A stretch of DNA of 64,000 nucleotides from Bacteroidota bacterium. Lineage in GTDB: Bacteria > Bacteroidota > Bacteroidia > Palsa-948. A program made the translations under genes and the position numbers. The notes under the pieces are model-generated. The model was not told where the DNA came from, did not search any database, and worked only from the letters and a program-made list of their open reading frames with translations. The stretch's first letter is position 1. Each line of letters opens with the position of its first letter. Location of the stretch: positions 42,995-106,994 of the forward strand of contig JACQAL010000015.1 in NCBI GenBank assembly GCA_016195025.1, written 5' to 3'. Positions 1-8,353 of this stretch are shown one piece after another.

Positions 1-1
1 G

Positions 2-562
2 CCAATCGAAGTTCCATTTTCCTGGAAAGAATATTTGCCCTACGTGTATTGGGGAATTGGCGCGCTTGCAGTTCTCGCAGGAATTATTTTACTCATAAGA
101 TATTATTTAAAGAAGCGAAAGAAAAAACCTCTTCCCGAAATTATTGTTCCGAAAATTCCTCCGCACATCACCGCGCTTGAGCGATTGGAAAAACTCCGCG
201 AAGAAAAACTCTGGCAGCAGGGAAAACTCAAAGAATATCATTCGGAACTCTCGGATATTCTTCGCCAGTATATTGAACATCGGTTTTACATCCACGCAAT
301 GGAGCAAGTAACGGATGAAATCATGTATTCGTTCCGAACTGCTGATGTAAGTGAAGAATTAAAAATGAAACTCAGACAAATTCTTTTTCTTTCTGACCTC
401 GTGAAGTTTGCCAAAGAACAGCCGCTTCCGAATGAGAATGAGCAAAGCATAATAAATGCTTTTGAATTTGTGAATGCAACAAAAACAGAAGTGGCAGCGG
501 CAGTCAACAGCAGTCAACAGCCGGAAACAAATAATCAGAAACAAGAAACTACAAACGCGTGA
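2..562 (+). CDS. Membrane protein of the bat operon, 5' end cut by window edge
   Basis: The reading frame is open from base 2, so the true start lies left of the window. The codons before the TTG at 35 read P-I-E-V-P-F-S-W-K-E-Y and continue straight into the protein, so that TTG is not a start. What is visible is one transmembrane segment (about visible residues 14-33), a lysine/arginine-rich stretch just after it, and a helical cytoplasmic tail ending in a Q/N-rich low-complexity stretch. Proteins of this shape (a short membrane protein with a proline-rich loop and a helical tail) commonly lie between a DUF58 gene and batA in Bacteroidota. Its last four bases overlap the batA start (GTGA), which indicates translational coupling. 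The precise function is not known; a role alongside the VWA proteins is inferred from position. Confidence 0.8.
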   Translation, partial: PIEVPFSWKEYLPYVYWGIGALAVLAGIILLIRYYLKKRKKKPLPEIIVPKIPPHITALERLEKLREEKLWQQGKLKEYHSELSDILRQYIEHRFYIHAMEQVTDEIMYSFRTADVSEELKMKLRQILFLSDLVKFAKEQPLPNENEQSIINAFEFVNATKTEVAAAVNSSQQPETNNQKQETTNA

Positions 563-1560
563 ACTTTTTTTCAAACATATCATTCGCTCAGCCATTTCTG
601 TTGTGGTTATTGGTTTTAGTTCCGATGCTCATCTTTCTATATATATACAGGGATAATTTCGGTTCAATAAAAATTTCTTCTGCGGAAAATCTTGCCGGAG
701 TTGGAATTTCGTACAAAGAATATCTGCGGCATGTTTTATTCGCTTTTAAAATGATTGCAATCGCTTTACTTATTATTGTTCTCGCGCGCCCGCAATCAAA
801 AACAAGCTGGAAAAATATTACCACGGAAGGAATCGATATTGTTCTTGCAATGGATATTTCCGCGAGCATGCTCGCAAAAGATTTCAAACCGAATCGCCTC
901 GAAGCAGCAAAATCCGTTGCCATAGATTTTATTGACGCGCGCCCGAGTGACAGAATCGGTTTAGTAATTTTCAGCGGAGAAAGTTTCACGCAATGCCCGC
1001 TCACCACCGACCACGCGATTATAAAAAATCTCATGGGCGATATTCACACCGGAATGGTTGCAGACGGAACCGCAATCGGAATGGGGCTCGCAACTTCCGT
1101 GAGCAGAATTAAAGACAGCAAAGCAAAAAGCAAAGTAATAATTCTTCTCACCGATGGCGTGAATAACATGGGCGCGGTTTCTCCGCAAACCGCTGCGGAT
1201 ATTGCGAAAGCATTTGGCATTCGCGTTTACACGATTGGAGTCGGAACGATTGGAAAAGCGCTCGCGCCTGTAGCCATGTATCCGAACGGGCAATATGTTT
1301 ACGATTATGTTCCGGTTGATTTGGATGAAAACATGCTGAAAGGAATTTCGGAAGAAACCGGAGGAAAATATTTTCGCGCTACGAACGAAAGTAAACTTGC
1401 TTCTATCTATAAAGAAATTGACAAACTGGAAAAAACAATTGTGGAAGAAAGAAAACATACACGAAGGAAGGAAGAATTTTTTCCTTTCGCGCTCACGGCA
1501 GGAATTTTGCTTCTCGTAAATTTCATAGTGAAAAATACATTATTAAAAAGTTTGCCATAA
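559..1560 (+). CDS. batA: BatA, VWA-domain membrane protein
   Basis: 333 residues, starting with GTG in a 4-bp overlap with the preceding gene. There are two N-terminal membrane segments (about residues 13-30 and 59-76), then a von Willebrand factor A domain (about 90-290), and a C-terminal membrane segment (about 310-330). The metal-ion-dependent adhesion site is intact: D99-x-S101-x-S103. The following residues KDFKPNRLEAAK resemble those of BatB. The Bat proteins (Bacteroides aerotolerance) form a membrane complex with MoxR-type ATPases; their molecular job is still poorly defined, with roles proposed in envelope stress and oxygen tolerance. The next gene, batB, starts directly after the stop codon. 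Confidence 0.93.
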   Translation: MNFFSNISFAQPFLLWLLVLVPMLIFLYIYRDNFGSIKISSAENLAGVGISYKEYLRHVLFAFKMIAIALLIIVLARPQSKTSWKNITTEGIDIVLAMDISASMLAKDFKPNRLEAAKSVAIDFIDARPSDRIGLVIFSGESFTQCPLTTDHAIIKNLMGDIHTGMVADGTAIGMGLATSVSRIKDSKAKSKVIILLTDGVNNMGAVSPQTAADIAKAFGIRVYTIGVGTIGKALAPVAMYPNGQYVYDYVPVDLDENMLKGISEETGGKYFRATNESKLASIYKEIDKLEKTIVEERKHTRRKEEFFPFALTAGILLLVNFIVKNTLLKSLP

Positions 1561-2610
1561 ATGTATCGCCTGGATAACATAGATTTTTTATACGGACTCG
1601 GAATAATTCCCGTTCTGATTCTTCTCTGTGTGCTGAACAGATTATGGAGAAGAAAAGCGCTGACGAAGTTAGGCGACATGGAAATTATTTCTCAACTCAT
1701 GCCGATGGTTTCCGAACAAAAACCAATGCTAAGATTTATTTTATTTCTTGTCGCAGTAACATTTTTAATCTTCGGTTTAGTGAATCCGCAAATTGGTTCC
1801 AAACTCGAAGAAATAAAACGCGAAGGTTCCGATATTGTAATTTGCCTCGATGTTTCCAACAGCATGAAGGCGGAAGATTTCAAACCGAACCGTCTGGCAA
1901 AAGCAGTGCAGTCAATCGAAAAACTCATAGACAAACTGAACAATGACAGAATCGGAATAATTGTTTTCGCAGGAGAAGCATACGTGCAGCTTCCTATTAC
2001 GACCGATTACGCTGCGGCAAAATTATTTTTGGATAACATCAGCACCGATTTAGTTCCGGTGCAGGGAACAGTTATCAGTTCAGCGATTGAACTCGCGGAA
2101 AAATCTTTCGGAACCGAAGAAGGAAAAAATAAAGCCATCATAATTATTTCCGATGGAGAATCGCACGATGACGATGCCATTGCAGCAGCAAAAGCGGCTT
2201 CAGAAAAAGGAACCATCGTTCACACAATCGGAATTGGTTCGCCCGAAGGAGTTCCAATTCCTATATACAGAAACGGAGTGCAGGCAGGATTTAAAAAAGA
2301 TAAGGAAGGAAATACGGTGGTGACAAAATTAAATGAGCAGGCGCTGGAAGAAATTGCTTCGGCAGGAAACGGATTGTATGTGCGCGCCACACAGGGAGAA
2401 ATTGGTTTGCTTGCGCTTCAGCAGCGAATAAATAAAATGGAAAAGAAAACTTTCGATGCAAAAGTTTATACCGATTACGAAGACCGCTTCCAGATTTTTA
2501 TTGCCGCTACACTTTTCTTCCTTCTAATAGAATCCATTCTCACGGAAAGAAAAAGTAAATGGTGGCAAAAAATGTTTGCCCCAACCCTAAAGGGAGATAA
2601 AGAAAAATGA
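1561..2610 (+). CDS. batB: BatB, VWA-domain membrane protein
   Basis: 349 residues starting at the ATG that immediately follows the batA stop. The architecture matches BatA: membrane segments at about residues 10-27 and 57-74, a VWA domain from about 90 to 300 with an intact MIDAS motif D97-x-S99-x-S101, and a C-terminal membrane segment near 315-330. It is a paralogue of batA and presumably forms the same complex; the tandem batA-batB arrangement is typical of the phylum. It overlaps the next gene by four bases (ATGA). Confidence 0.93.
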   Translation: MYRLDNIDFLYGLGIIPVLILLCVLNRLWRRKALTKLGDMEIISQLMPMVSEQKPMLRFILFLVAVTFLIFGLVNPQIGSKLEEIKREGSDIVICLDVSNSMKAEDFKPNRLAKAVQSIEKLIDKLNNDRIGIIVFAGEAYVQLPITTDYAAAKLFLDNISTDLVPVQGTVISSAIELAEKSFGTEEGKNKAIIIISDGESHDDDAIAAAKAASEKGTIVHTIGIGSPEGVPIPIYRNGVQAGFKKDKEGNTVVTKLNEQALEEIASAGNGLYVRATQGEIGLLALQQRINKMEKKTFDAKVYTDYEDRFQIFIAATLFFLLIESILTERKSKWWQKMFAPTLKGDKEK

Positions 2611-3293
2611 AAAGAAAAATGAAAATAAAATTAAATTCTTCTGCCCGATTATTCGCCATTTGGCTGTTTATCGCCTACTGCCAACTGCCTGCTGCCTACT
2701 GCTATTGCCAGGATGACGAATCAAAACTTGTGCGCGAAGGAAATAAAAAGTACAAGGAAAATAAATTCAACGATGCGGAAAAAAATTATCTGAATGCGCT
2801 CGGCAAAAAAAACAATTCCTACAGAGGCGCATTTAATTTGGGGGATTCTTATTTCAAGCAGGGAAAATATAAAGAAGCGGCTGAACAATTTGAAGGACTT
2901 ACGCAAACAAAAACCAGCAACGATACGCTGGCCAAAGTTTATCACAACCTCGGCAACGCTTATCTGAAACAAAAAGAATTTGAGAAAAGCATTAATGCCT
3001 ATAAAAATGCGCTGAAGAAAAATGATGCCGATGAAGACACAAGATATAATTTAGCATTCGCGCAAAAAATGTACAAACAACAACAGGAACAGGAACAAAA
3101 AGATAATCCGAAAAAAATTGAACCCTCAGCATATGCAAAGAAATTAAAAGAGCAAGCAGACAAATTGGTAGATGAAAGAAAATATAAAGAAGCGCATAAT
3201 CTCATGATGGAAGGACTTAAAAAAGACCAAACGGTAAATGCCTATCAAGCATACATAAAACGAATAAAAGATGTTACAGATGTTCATTATTAA
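2607..3293 (+). CDS. batC: BatC-like TPR protein with a repeat-built signal peptide
   Basis: 228 residues, ATG in a 4-bp overlap with batB. The N-terminal ~35 residues form a signal peptide; residues 22-35 (I-A-Y-C-Q-L-P-A-A-Y-C-Y-C-Q) are encoded by a 7-bp-period repeat of unit CTGCCTA (2671-2705), an unusual origin for a signal sequence. Tetratricopeptide repeats cover about residues 38-150, followed by a charged Q/E/K stretch and another helical pair. Canonical BatC ends with a low-complexity stretch and a conserved tail ending near EKDW; that tail is missing here and is found on the next small gene instead. Probably periplasmic and part of the Bat complex. Confidence 0.8.
   Translation: MKRKMKIKLNSSARLFAIWLFIAYCQLPAAYCYCQDDESKLVREGNKKYKENKFNDAEKNYLNALGKKNNSYRGAFNLGDSYFKQGKYKEAAEQFEGLTQTKTSNDTLAKVYHNLGNAYLKQKEFEKSINAYKNALKKNDADEDTRYNLAFAQKMYKQQQEQEQKDNPKKIEPSAYAKKLKEQADKLVDERKYKEAHNLMMEGLKKDQTVNAYQAYIKRIKDVTDVHY
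2671..2705 (+). repeat. 7-bp-period array (CTGCCTA type) inside batC
   Basis: Five consecutive heptamers: TCGCCTA, CTGCCAA, CTGCCTG, CTGCCTA, CTGCTAT. They lie in frame in the signal-peptide region of batC. Three heptamers make 21 bases, or 7 codons, so whole-triplet changes keep the frame. Confidence 0.8.
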
Positions 3294-3294
3294 T

Positions 3295-3747
3295 ATGAAA
3301 AGATTTTTTTTATTAACAGCATTCTTCTCTTGCAAAATAATGTTTGCTCAAACTGTTGATGATTATTTTCATTCATCTGCACAATTATTTATTCATGGCA
3401 AAAAAAACGAAGCAAAACAAAGATTACAGGAAGCAATTCAAAAATATCCTTCAGATACAAAACTGAGGGGACTACTTGCGAAAATAAAAGATGACGAAAA
3501 GAAAAACAATCAAGACCAAAACCAAGATAACAGCGACAGTGACAAGAATAAAAATCAGAATAAGAATAAAGACCAGAAAAAAGATAAACAGAAAGAAAAG
3601 CAGCAGCAGGAACAGCAACAAAATATTTCAAAAGAAGATGCGCAGCGTTTGCTCGAAGCAATGAACAACGATGAAAAAAAATTGCGGGATAAAATGAATG
3701 AGAAACGAGTGAAAGTGGCAAGTTCACAAATAGAAAAAGATTGGTAA
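3295..3747 (+). CDS. Small exported low-complexity protein with a BatC-type tail
   Basis: 150 residues from the ATG at 3295, one base after the previous stop; an in-frame ATG at 3271 would overlap the previous gene and precede the signal peptide, so 3295 is preferred. Residues 1-19 (MKRFFLLTAFFSCKIMFAQ) form a signal peptide. Residues 20-62 form a short helical repeat, and residues 63-110 are a very hydrophilic D/N/K/Q low-complexity stretch. The C-terminus (about 113-150, containing SKEDAQRLLEAMNNDEKK and ending IEKDW) matches the tail usually carried by BatC. It looks as if the functions of BatC are divided between this gene and the one before it. The partner is probably the Bat complex. 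Confidence 0.7.
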   Translation: MKRFFLLTAFFSCKIMFAQTVDDYFHSSAQLFIHGKKNEAKQRLQEAIQKYPSDTKLRGLLAKIKDDEKKNNQDQNQDNSDSDKNKNQNKNKDQKKDKQKEKQQQEQQQNISKEDAQRLLEAMNNDEKKLRDKMNEKRVKVASSQIEKDW

Positions 3748-3750
3748 AAT

Positions 3751-3788
3751 CTACGAAAAACGAATTTGTACGAAAAATACGAAATGAG
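3751..3788 (+). repeat. ACGAA-rich spacer repeat
   Basis: The 36-bp spacer between the tail-bearing small gene and batD contains ACGAA four times (3753, 3760, 3770, 3779) in the same strand. A very similar string (a shared tract TACGAAAAATACGAAAT with nearby CGAAA and GCGAA) occurs at 55382-55412. The last copy runs up to the batD start codon. Confidence 0.6.
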
Positions 3789-5622
3789 AAAAGTTAAAAA
3801 ATATTTTTTCTTTTTAATTGCGCTTCTTGCAAGTTGTATTGTGAATGCACAAAAATTTACTGCGACTGCGAGCAAAACAAAAGTGACAGTGGGAGAAACT
3901 TTCCAGGTTGATTTCACCGTGAATGCAAGCGGAAAAAATTTTGTTCCGCCTTCGTTCAATGACTTCACTGTTTATTCCGGACCGAATCAATCCACGAGCA
4001 TGCAGATTATCAACGGAAGCATTTCCCAATCCATTACGCTTTCCTATTATCTCGCTGCGAAAAAAGAAGGAACATTTACAATTGGCGCGGCCTCTATTAC
4101 AGCAGGCGGAAATACACTTCAGTCAAACACTCTTTCCATTGAAGCAGTGAAAGGAAGCGCGCAGCAACAAACACAAACGCAGCAGGGAGGAAATCAAAAT
4201 CAAACTTCCGCGCAGGCAAGTACAGAAAATCTTTTCTCAAAAACTTTTGTGAGCAAAACAAAAGTGTATGCAGGAGAGCAAATCACCATCACGCATAAAG
4301 TTTACACACGCATGAACCTGAAAGGATTTCAGGATGTGAAGTTTCCTTCGTACAATGGTTTCTGGGCGCAGGAAGTTCCGCGCAGCGCGCAGTATGAAGT
4401 TACGCAGGAAAATGTGGACGGAGTGAATTACAGCGTGGTGGAAATTAAAAAAGCATTTCTGTTTGCACAGCGAAGCGGAAAAATTGAAATCGAGCCGATA
4501 GAAATTCAATGCGTGGTGCGTGAGAAAACCGGAAAGCGAAATGATCCGTTCGAACAATTTTTCGGACACGATCCTTTCTTCGGTGGAGGATTTGATGCCT
4601 ACAAAGATGTTTTATATACTGTAAAAAGCAATGCCGTAACGATTGATGTAATGCCGCTTCCCGAAGCAAACAAGCCCGCAGATTTTCCCGGAGCGGTTGG
4701 AAATTTTTCTATGAACGCAACGCTCGATAAAGACAAAGTGAAAGCAAACGAAGGAATTAATCTGAAGATTACTATTTCAGGAAAAGGAAATCTGAAACTG
4801 ATTGACGCACCTAAAATGAATTTCCCCGATGAATTTGAAACGTATGACCCGAAGACAAATGAAAATATTTCTGTTACGCAGAACGGTGTTAACGGAAACA
4901 AAACATTCGAGTATTTAATAATTCCCCGGCACGAAGGCATTTATAAAATCCAGCCGAACAGCTTTACTTACTTTGACGCAGAGAAAAAAAATTACATAGC
5001 GCTTCCTGCAAAAGAATTTACGATTACGGTTGAGAAAGGCGCAGGAGGTTCTGCGAATAACACACCAATGATTTCAAGCGTGGCGAAAGAAGATGTGAAA
5101 ATGATCGGAAGCGATATTCGGTACATCAAAACAGGAAACATCAACCTGATAAAAAAAGAAGAATTTTTTTTCGGTTCACCGGGTTTCATAGCGGGATTTA
5201 CTGTTCCACCCCTGCTCTTCCTTGCATTTTTATTTTTACGCAGGGAACATATTCGCAGAAACAGCGATGCGGTGCTGGTCAGAAAACGCAGAGCAAGCGG
5301 AATCGCAAAAAAACAATTGGCGCTTGCTGAAAAATCCATGAAGAACAATGACAAAGAAAATTTCTTTGTGAATGTTCTTTCCGCACTTTATAATTATGTT
5401 GGCAACAAGATGAACATTTCCACTTCCGAGCAATCAAAAGAAAAAGTTATTGAAGTATTAAAGAAAAAAAATATTTCGGAAGAAACTATTAACGAATTAG
5501 TGAAACTTATGGATGAATGCGAATTTGCGCGTTATGCTCCGGGATTGCAATCAGGAAATTTACAAGAAGTGTACAACCGCGCAGAAAATAGTATAAATAA
5601 AATTGAAGATTCCATCTCATGA
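3784..5622 (+). CDS. batD: BatD, exported oxygen-tolerance protein
   Basis: 612 residues from ATG 3784; the in-frame TTG at 3766 lies in the spacer repeat and would place charged residues ahead of the signal peptide. Residues 1-23 form a signal peptide ending VNAQ. Several beta-rich Ig-like domains follow (about 24-125, 155-260, 300-420), separated by a Q/N/T-rich linker near 130-150. A single membrane segment lies at about 465-485 (FIAGFTVPPLLFLAFLFL), followed by a basic cytoplasmic helical tail. This is the standard BatD layout. It overlaps batE by four bases (ATGA). Confidence 0.92.
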   Translation: MRKVKKYFFFLIALLASCIVNAQKFTATASKTKVTVGETFQVDFTVNASGKNFVPPSFNDFTVYSGPNQSTSMQIINGSISQSITLSYYLAAKKEGTFTIGAASITAGGNTLQSNTLSIEAVKGSAQQQTQTQQGGNQNQTSAQASTENLFSKTFVSKTKVYAGEQITITHKVYTRMNLKGFQDVKFPSYNGFWAQEVPRSAQYEVTQENVDGVNYSVVEIKKAFLFAQRSGKIEIEPIEIQCVVREKTGKRNDPFEQFFGHDPFFGGGFDAYKDVLYTVKSNAVTIDVMPLPEANKPADFPGAVGNFSMNATLDKDKVKANEGINLKITISGKGNLKLIDAPKMNFPDEFETYDPKTNENISVTQNGVNGNKTFEYLIIPRHEGIYKIQPNSFTYFDAEKKNYIALPAKEFTITVEKGAGGSANNTPMISSVAKEDVKMIGSDIRYIKTGNINLIKKEEFFFGSPGFIAGFTVPPLLFLAFLFLRREHIRRNSDAVLVRKRRASGIAKKQLALAEKSMKNNDKENFFVNVLSALYNYVGNKMNISTSEQSKEKVIEVLKKKNISEETINELVKLMDECEFARYAPGLQSGNLQEVYNRAENSINKIEDSIS

Positions 5623-6374
5623 AATATTTTTTAAAAATATTGTTTCTTTTTTTCTTTGCTGCTAAAATGTTTGCTTCCGAACCGAAAATTATTTTGGACA
5701 GCGCAGGCATGGCTTACTCAAAAGGAAATTTTCAGAAAGCGGCTGAGCAATACGAAAAAATAATTTCGATGGGATATGAATCTCCGGAAATATATTTCAA
5801 TCTCGGCAATGCATATTATAAACTCGATAATCTCGGAAAATCAATTTTAAATTACGAGAAAGCGAAAAAACTTTCTCCGCAGGATGAAGACATTGCATTC
5901 AATTTAAAACTTGCCAACCAGCGAACGGTAGATAAAATTGAACCTGCACCAAAACTTTTTCTCGATGACTGGTGGGATTCGCTCAAAAGTTCACATTCGG
6001 AAAAATCCTGGAGTATGAGAAGCATTGGTTGTTTTGTGCTATTCCTTTTCTTTCTCGGAATATTTATTATTTCCGGAAAATCCATTAACAAGCAATTTGG
6101 TTTCTGGCTGAGCTTAACTTTTTTTGTTCTCTTTGTTTTAACTTTCACCATTGCACGCGGACGCCACCACGATATTGTTATGCATGATTCCGCTGTGATA
6201 CTTTCTTCTTCCGCGGAAATTAAAAACGCTCCTGCTGAAAGCGGCACAAAACTTTTTATCCTGCATGAAGGCGCAAAAGTTTCTTTTTCCGAAACAAACG
6301 GTGATTGGATTCGCGTGGAACTTTCTTCGGATAAAGTGGGATGGGTGAAAAAATCACAATTAGAATTTATTTAA
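5619..6374 (+). CDS. batE: BatE, TPR-membrane-SH3 protein
   Basis: 251 residues. A signal peptide or membrane anchor covers residues 1-19, TPR helices about 22-95, two membrane segments about 135-153 and 160-180, and a C-terminal bacterial SH3-like domain about 190-251 containing the typical GDWIRVELSSDKVGWVKKS end. This order is typical of BatE, the last gene of the operon. The start is an ATG within the batD stop (ATGA). No terminator is evident before the next gene, which begins 7 bases later. Confidence 0.9.
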   Translation: MKYFLKILFLFFFAAKMFASEPKIILDSAGMAYSKGNFQKAAEQYEKIISMGYESPEIYFNLGNAYYKLDNLGKSILNYEKAKKLSPQDEDIAFNLKLANQRTVDKIEPAPKLFLDDWWDSLKSSHSEKSWSMRSIGCFVLFLFFLGIFIISGKSINKQFGFWLSLTFFVLFVLTFTIARGRHHDIVMHDSAVILSSSAEIKNAPAESGTKLFILHEGAKVSFSETNGDWIRVELSSDKVGWVKKSQLEFI

Positions 6375-6380
6375 TTCAGC

Positions 6381-6875
6381 TTGACAAGAATTCTTCTTCT
6401 TTCCGACACGCATAATTTTCTTGATGAAAAAATTTTCAAGTACGCAGAAGCGTGCGACCAAATCTGGCATGCGGGAGATATAGGAACGGTGAAAGTTACA
6501 GATGAATTAAAAAAAATAAAACCAGTGATTGCCGTTTACGGAAACATTGACGGCATGGATGTTCGAAAAGAATTTCCGCTTCACCAGCGGTTTAAGTGTG
6601 AAAGTGTGGATGTATGGATTACTCATATTGGAGGGAAGCCAAACAATTATTTTCCTGACATAAGAAATATTTTAGAAATAAATCCTCCTAAACTTTTCAT
6701 CTGCGGGCACTCGCATATTTGCAAAGTGATGTTTGATAAAAAACACAACATGCTTTACATGAACCCGGGCGCGGCAGGAAATTACGGTGCGCATAAAGTG
6801 AAAACGCTTTTGCGCTTCACCATTGATAAAGCAGAAATAAAAAATTTAGAAGTGATTGAAATCGGAAAATTGTAA
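6381..6875 (+). CDS. YfcE/MJ0936-family metallophosphoesterase
   Basis: 164 residues. The two-metal phosphoesterase motifs are in order: SDTHN (residues 8-12), HAGDIG (about 31-36), YGNIDG (about 54-59), THIGG and CGHSH (about 112-116), with a final MNPGA motif. The family hydrolyses small phosphodiesters; the substrate here cannot be told. The only plausible start is TTG at 6381: the batE stop at 6372 is in the same frame and no ATG or GTG lies between. It follows batE by 6 bases, so it may be the last gene of the bat transcript, and a hairpin terminator lies just after it. Confidence 0.85.
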   Translation: MTRILLLSDTHNFLDEKIFKYAEACDQIWHAGDIGTVKVTDELKKIKPVIAVYGNIDGMDVRKEFPLHQRFKCESVDVWITHIGGKPNNYFPDIRNILEINPPKLFICGHSHICKVMFDKKHNMLYMNPGAAGNYGAHKVKTLLRFTIDKAEIKNLEVIEIGKL

Positions 6876-6880
6876 AATAA

Positions 6881-6912
6881 AAAAGCCCTCATGAAAAATC
6901 ACAAGGGCTTTT
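6881..6912. terminator. Bidirectional hairpin terminator
   Basis: A perfect 9-bp stem, AAAAGCCCT (6881-6889) with AGGGCTTTT (6904-6912), and a 14-base loop. It is flanked by A-rich sequence on the left and U-rich on the right, so it would serve both the phosphoesterase gene and the convergent siaC-like gene. Confidence 0.85.
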
Positions 6913-6929
6913 ACTGAGTACCTGAAAAA

Positions 6930-7310
6930 TTATTCTTCTATCTGAATCATTTTAAACGGAACATTGATGATTGCCTGGTAATCCTCGCCTGCCTCAAGCA
7001 TATCTTCATCGTCCTGCTCGTAATACCAGTTAATGACTAATTGGTTTCCGTTTTTATGAATGGATTCGAGTTTCTTAAACACATCAAGAATACATTTAGA
7101 CGAACTGGTGTTGAAATATTCCAGTTGAATATTTACAGTAGTTACATTCTGCGGTTTGGAGCCGTATTTTTCGAGCGACTCGACAATGGGTTTGTAAAAC
7201 TCAATGGAGTTTTCAGGAATGCTTCTTCCCTTAATTTCCAAAAAACCCTTTTCAAAATCAAAATTGATTGCCGGGGTCTTCGGGGTTGATTCAATGTTTA
7301 TCTTTTCCAT
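6930..7310 (-). CDS. siaC: SiaC-family (DUF1987) regulatory phosphoprotein
   Basis: 126 residues. The family is recognised by the core IQLEYFNTSSSKCILDVF. Thr68 in this motif aligns by number with the residue phosphorylated in Pseudomonas aeruginosa SiaC. There, SiaB phosphorylates and SiaA dephosphorylates SiaC, and the free form activates a diguanylate cyclase. The gene lies 26 bases downstream of a SiaB-like kinase in the same direction, so kinase and substrate are co-transcribed. No SiaA phosphatase or GGDEF partner is in the window, so the output of this switch is unknown. Confidence 0.85.
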   Translation of the reverse strand: MEKINIESTPKTPAINFDFEKGFLEIKGRSIPENSIEFYKPIVESLEKYGSKPQNVTTVNIQLEYFNTSSSKCILDVFKKLESIHKNGNQLVINWYYEQDDEDMLEAGEDYQAIINVPFKMIQIEE

Positions 7311-7336
7311 AGTTATATGAGAGTTATATGAGGATT

Positions 7337-7873
7337 TTATATTTTTATATTTAAACTGAAAAATGAATACTTCTCGTCAATGGGCATGAAGTTGTAATTG
7401 AGTTTCTGTCCGGTCTTTCGTGCAATGTCTATCATTCCTAATCCGCCTCCTCCTTTTGCTGACATTTCTCCGTTTGCCAAAACTTTTTTGTAATATTCTT
7501 TTAACTGGTCGGGGTTCAGTGCATTTATTTCCTGAAGGCGGTTATCCAGCCCGGAAACATTTTCCATGCGAATATAATTTCCTGTAATGATGGTGTATTG
7601 GTTGTCCAGTTTTCCAATCATGAATATGGCGGAACGGGTGCGGTCGGTATTTACATCTACTTCGTCCATGTGGTGATAAAGATTCTGAAGGCATTCAACC
7701 AGCACATTGTATACTTTTTTCTTCACTTTGGGTTCTTCTTGCAGGTTATCCAATTTTGATTCCATGATTTGAAGAATGGACGTAAGCAATTCAGAAGTAA
7801 TGTCCCCTTTAAAGGACAGCAGAATATGGTTGCGCTCCATCTTATCGTAGAAGTCGTAAATATCAAGCATCAT
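7337..7873 (-). CDS. siaB: SiaB-family (DUF6272) protein kinase
   Basis: 178 residues with the GHKL-like ATP-binding signature: an N-box at about residues 56-66 (VLVECLQNLYHH, with E60 and N64) and a glycine-rich lid, GGGGLGMIDIARKTG, at about 141-155. SiaB-type kinases phosphorylate a Ser/Thr residue of SiaC. Two adjacent ATGs are possible starts (7873 and 7870). A TATATTTG promoter element lies about 42 bases upstream. It is the first gene of the siaB-siaC pair. Confidence 0.85.
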   Translation of the reverse strand: MMLDIYDFYDKMERNHILLSFKGDITSELLTSILQIMESKLDNLQEEPKVKKKVYNVLVECLQNLYHHMDEVDVNTDRTRSAIFMIGKLDNQYTIITGNYIRMENVSGLDNRLQEINALNPDQLKEYYKKVLANGEMSAKGGGGLGMIDIARKTGQKLNYNFMPIDEKYSFFSLNIKI

Positions 7874-7914
7874 ACTTCGAACTCGGATTTATTCATTTGG
7901 AAATTATAACCTGA

Positions 7915-7922
7915 CAAATATA
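7915..7922 (-). promoter_or_regulatory. Bacteroidota -7 element upstream of siaB-like gene
   Basis: Read on the minus strand it is TATATTTG, a full match to the TAnnTTTG consensus of Bacteroidota housekeeping promoters. No clear TTTG -33 box is seen at the usual spacing. Confidence 0.5.
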
Positions 7923-8001
7923 TAAATTAATTATGTATACGCGCGAAACAAAAAAATAGTTGAGTAAAATTTGGAATTACTTTTTTCTTCATTGAAAAAA
8001 A

Positions 8002-8337
8002 TTACCCGTTGGAAGTTTCCTGCGCTTCCATCTGTGCAGAAACCGACACGCCCGATTCATGCCTTGCCCCGGTCATTGCCTCCCATTTTCCCACCACCAT
8101 TGCAACTGCCCTGATTATTTTAACTCCTAATTGGCTGGCTGCTTTTTTAAGATCTTCTTTGGCTGCAGCGGGACTCATGTTCTTGCTTTTTTTCCAGAGC
8201 ATGGTAGAAGGAAGATTATATGTAATAATGTCGCGTCCTCTTGTCGCTCTCCAACTCGACATATATCCCTTTGAAGAAAGTTCCTTTCTCACTTCCTCCT
8301 GCTTCTCGCTTACTTCAAAACATATCATTACATTCAT
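8002..8337 (-). CDS. Small orphan protein, possible ferredoxin-like fold
   Basis: 111 residues, not assigned to a family from memory. The pattern is strand (MNVMICFEV), helix (KQEEVRKELSSKGY), strands around SSWRATRGRDIITYNLP, helix (AAKEDLKKAASQLGV), strand (KIIRAVAMVVGKW) and a polar tail. That beta-alpha-beta-beta-alpha-beta order is what small ferredoxin-like proteins, including Cas2/VapD-type proteins, show; this is a resemblance of predicted topology only. It stands alone between a divergent-looking spacer and siaB, and an inverted repeat that could be an operator lies 17-39 bases upstream of its start. No CRISPR genes are nearby. Confidence 0.6.
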   Translation of the reverse strand: MNVMICFEVSEKQEEVRKELSSKGYMSSWRATRGRDIITYNLPSTMLWKKSKNMSPAAAKEDLKKAASQLGVKIIRAVAMVVGKWEAMTGARHESGVSVSAQMEAQETSNG

Positions 8338-8353
8338 AATGGTTTAGTGTTGT

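Noticed and set aside
35..562. A start codon for the first gene at TTG 35
   Set aside because: The frame continues to the left edge with typical residues (P-I-E-V-P-F-S-W-K-E-Y), so the gene is cut by the window.
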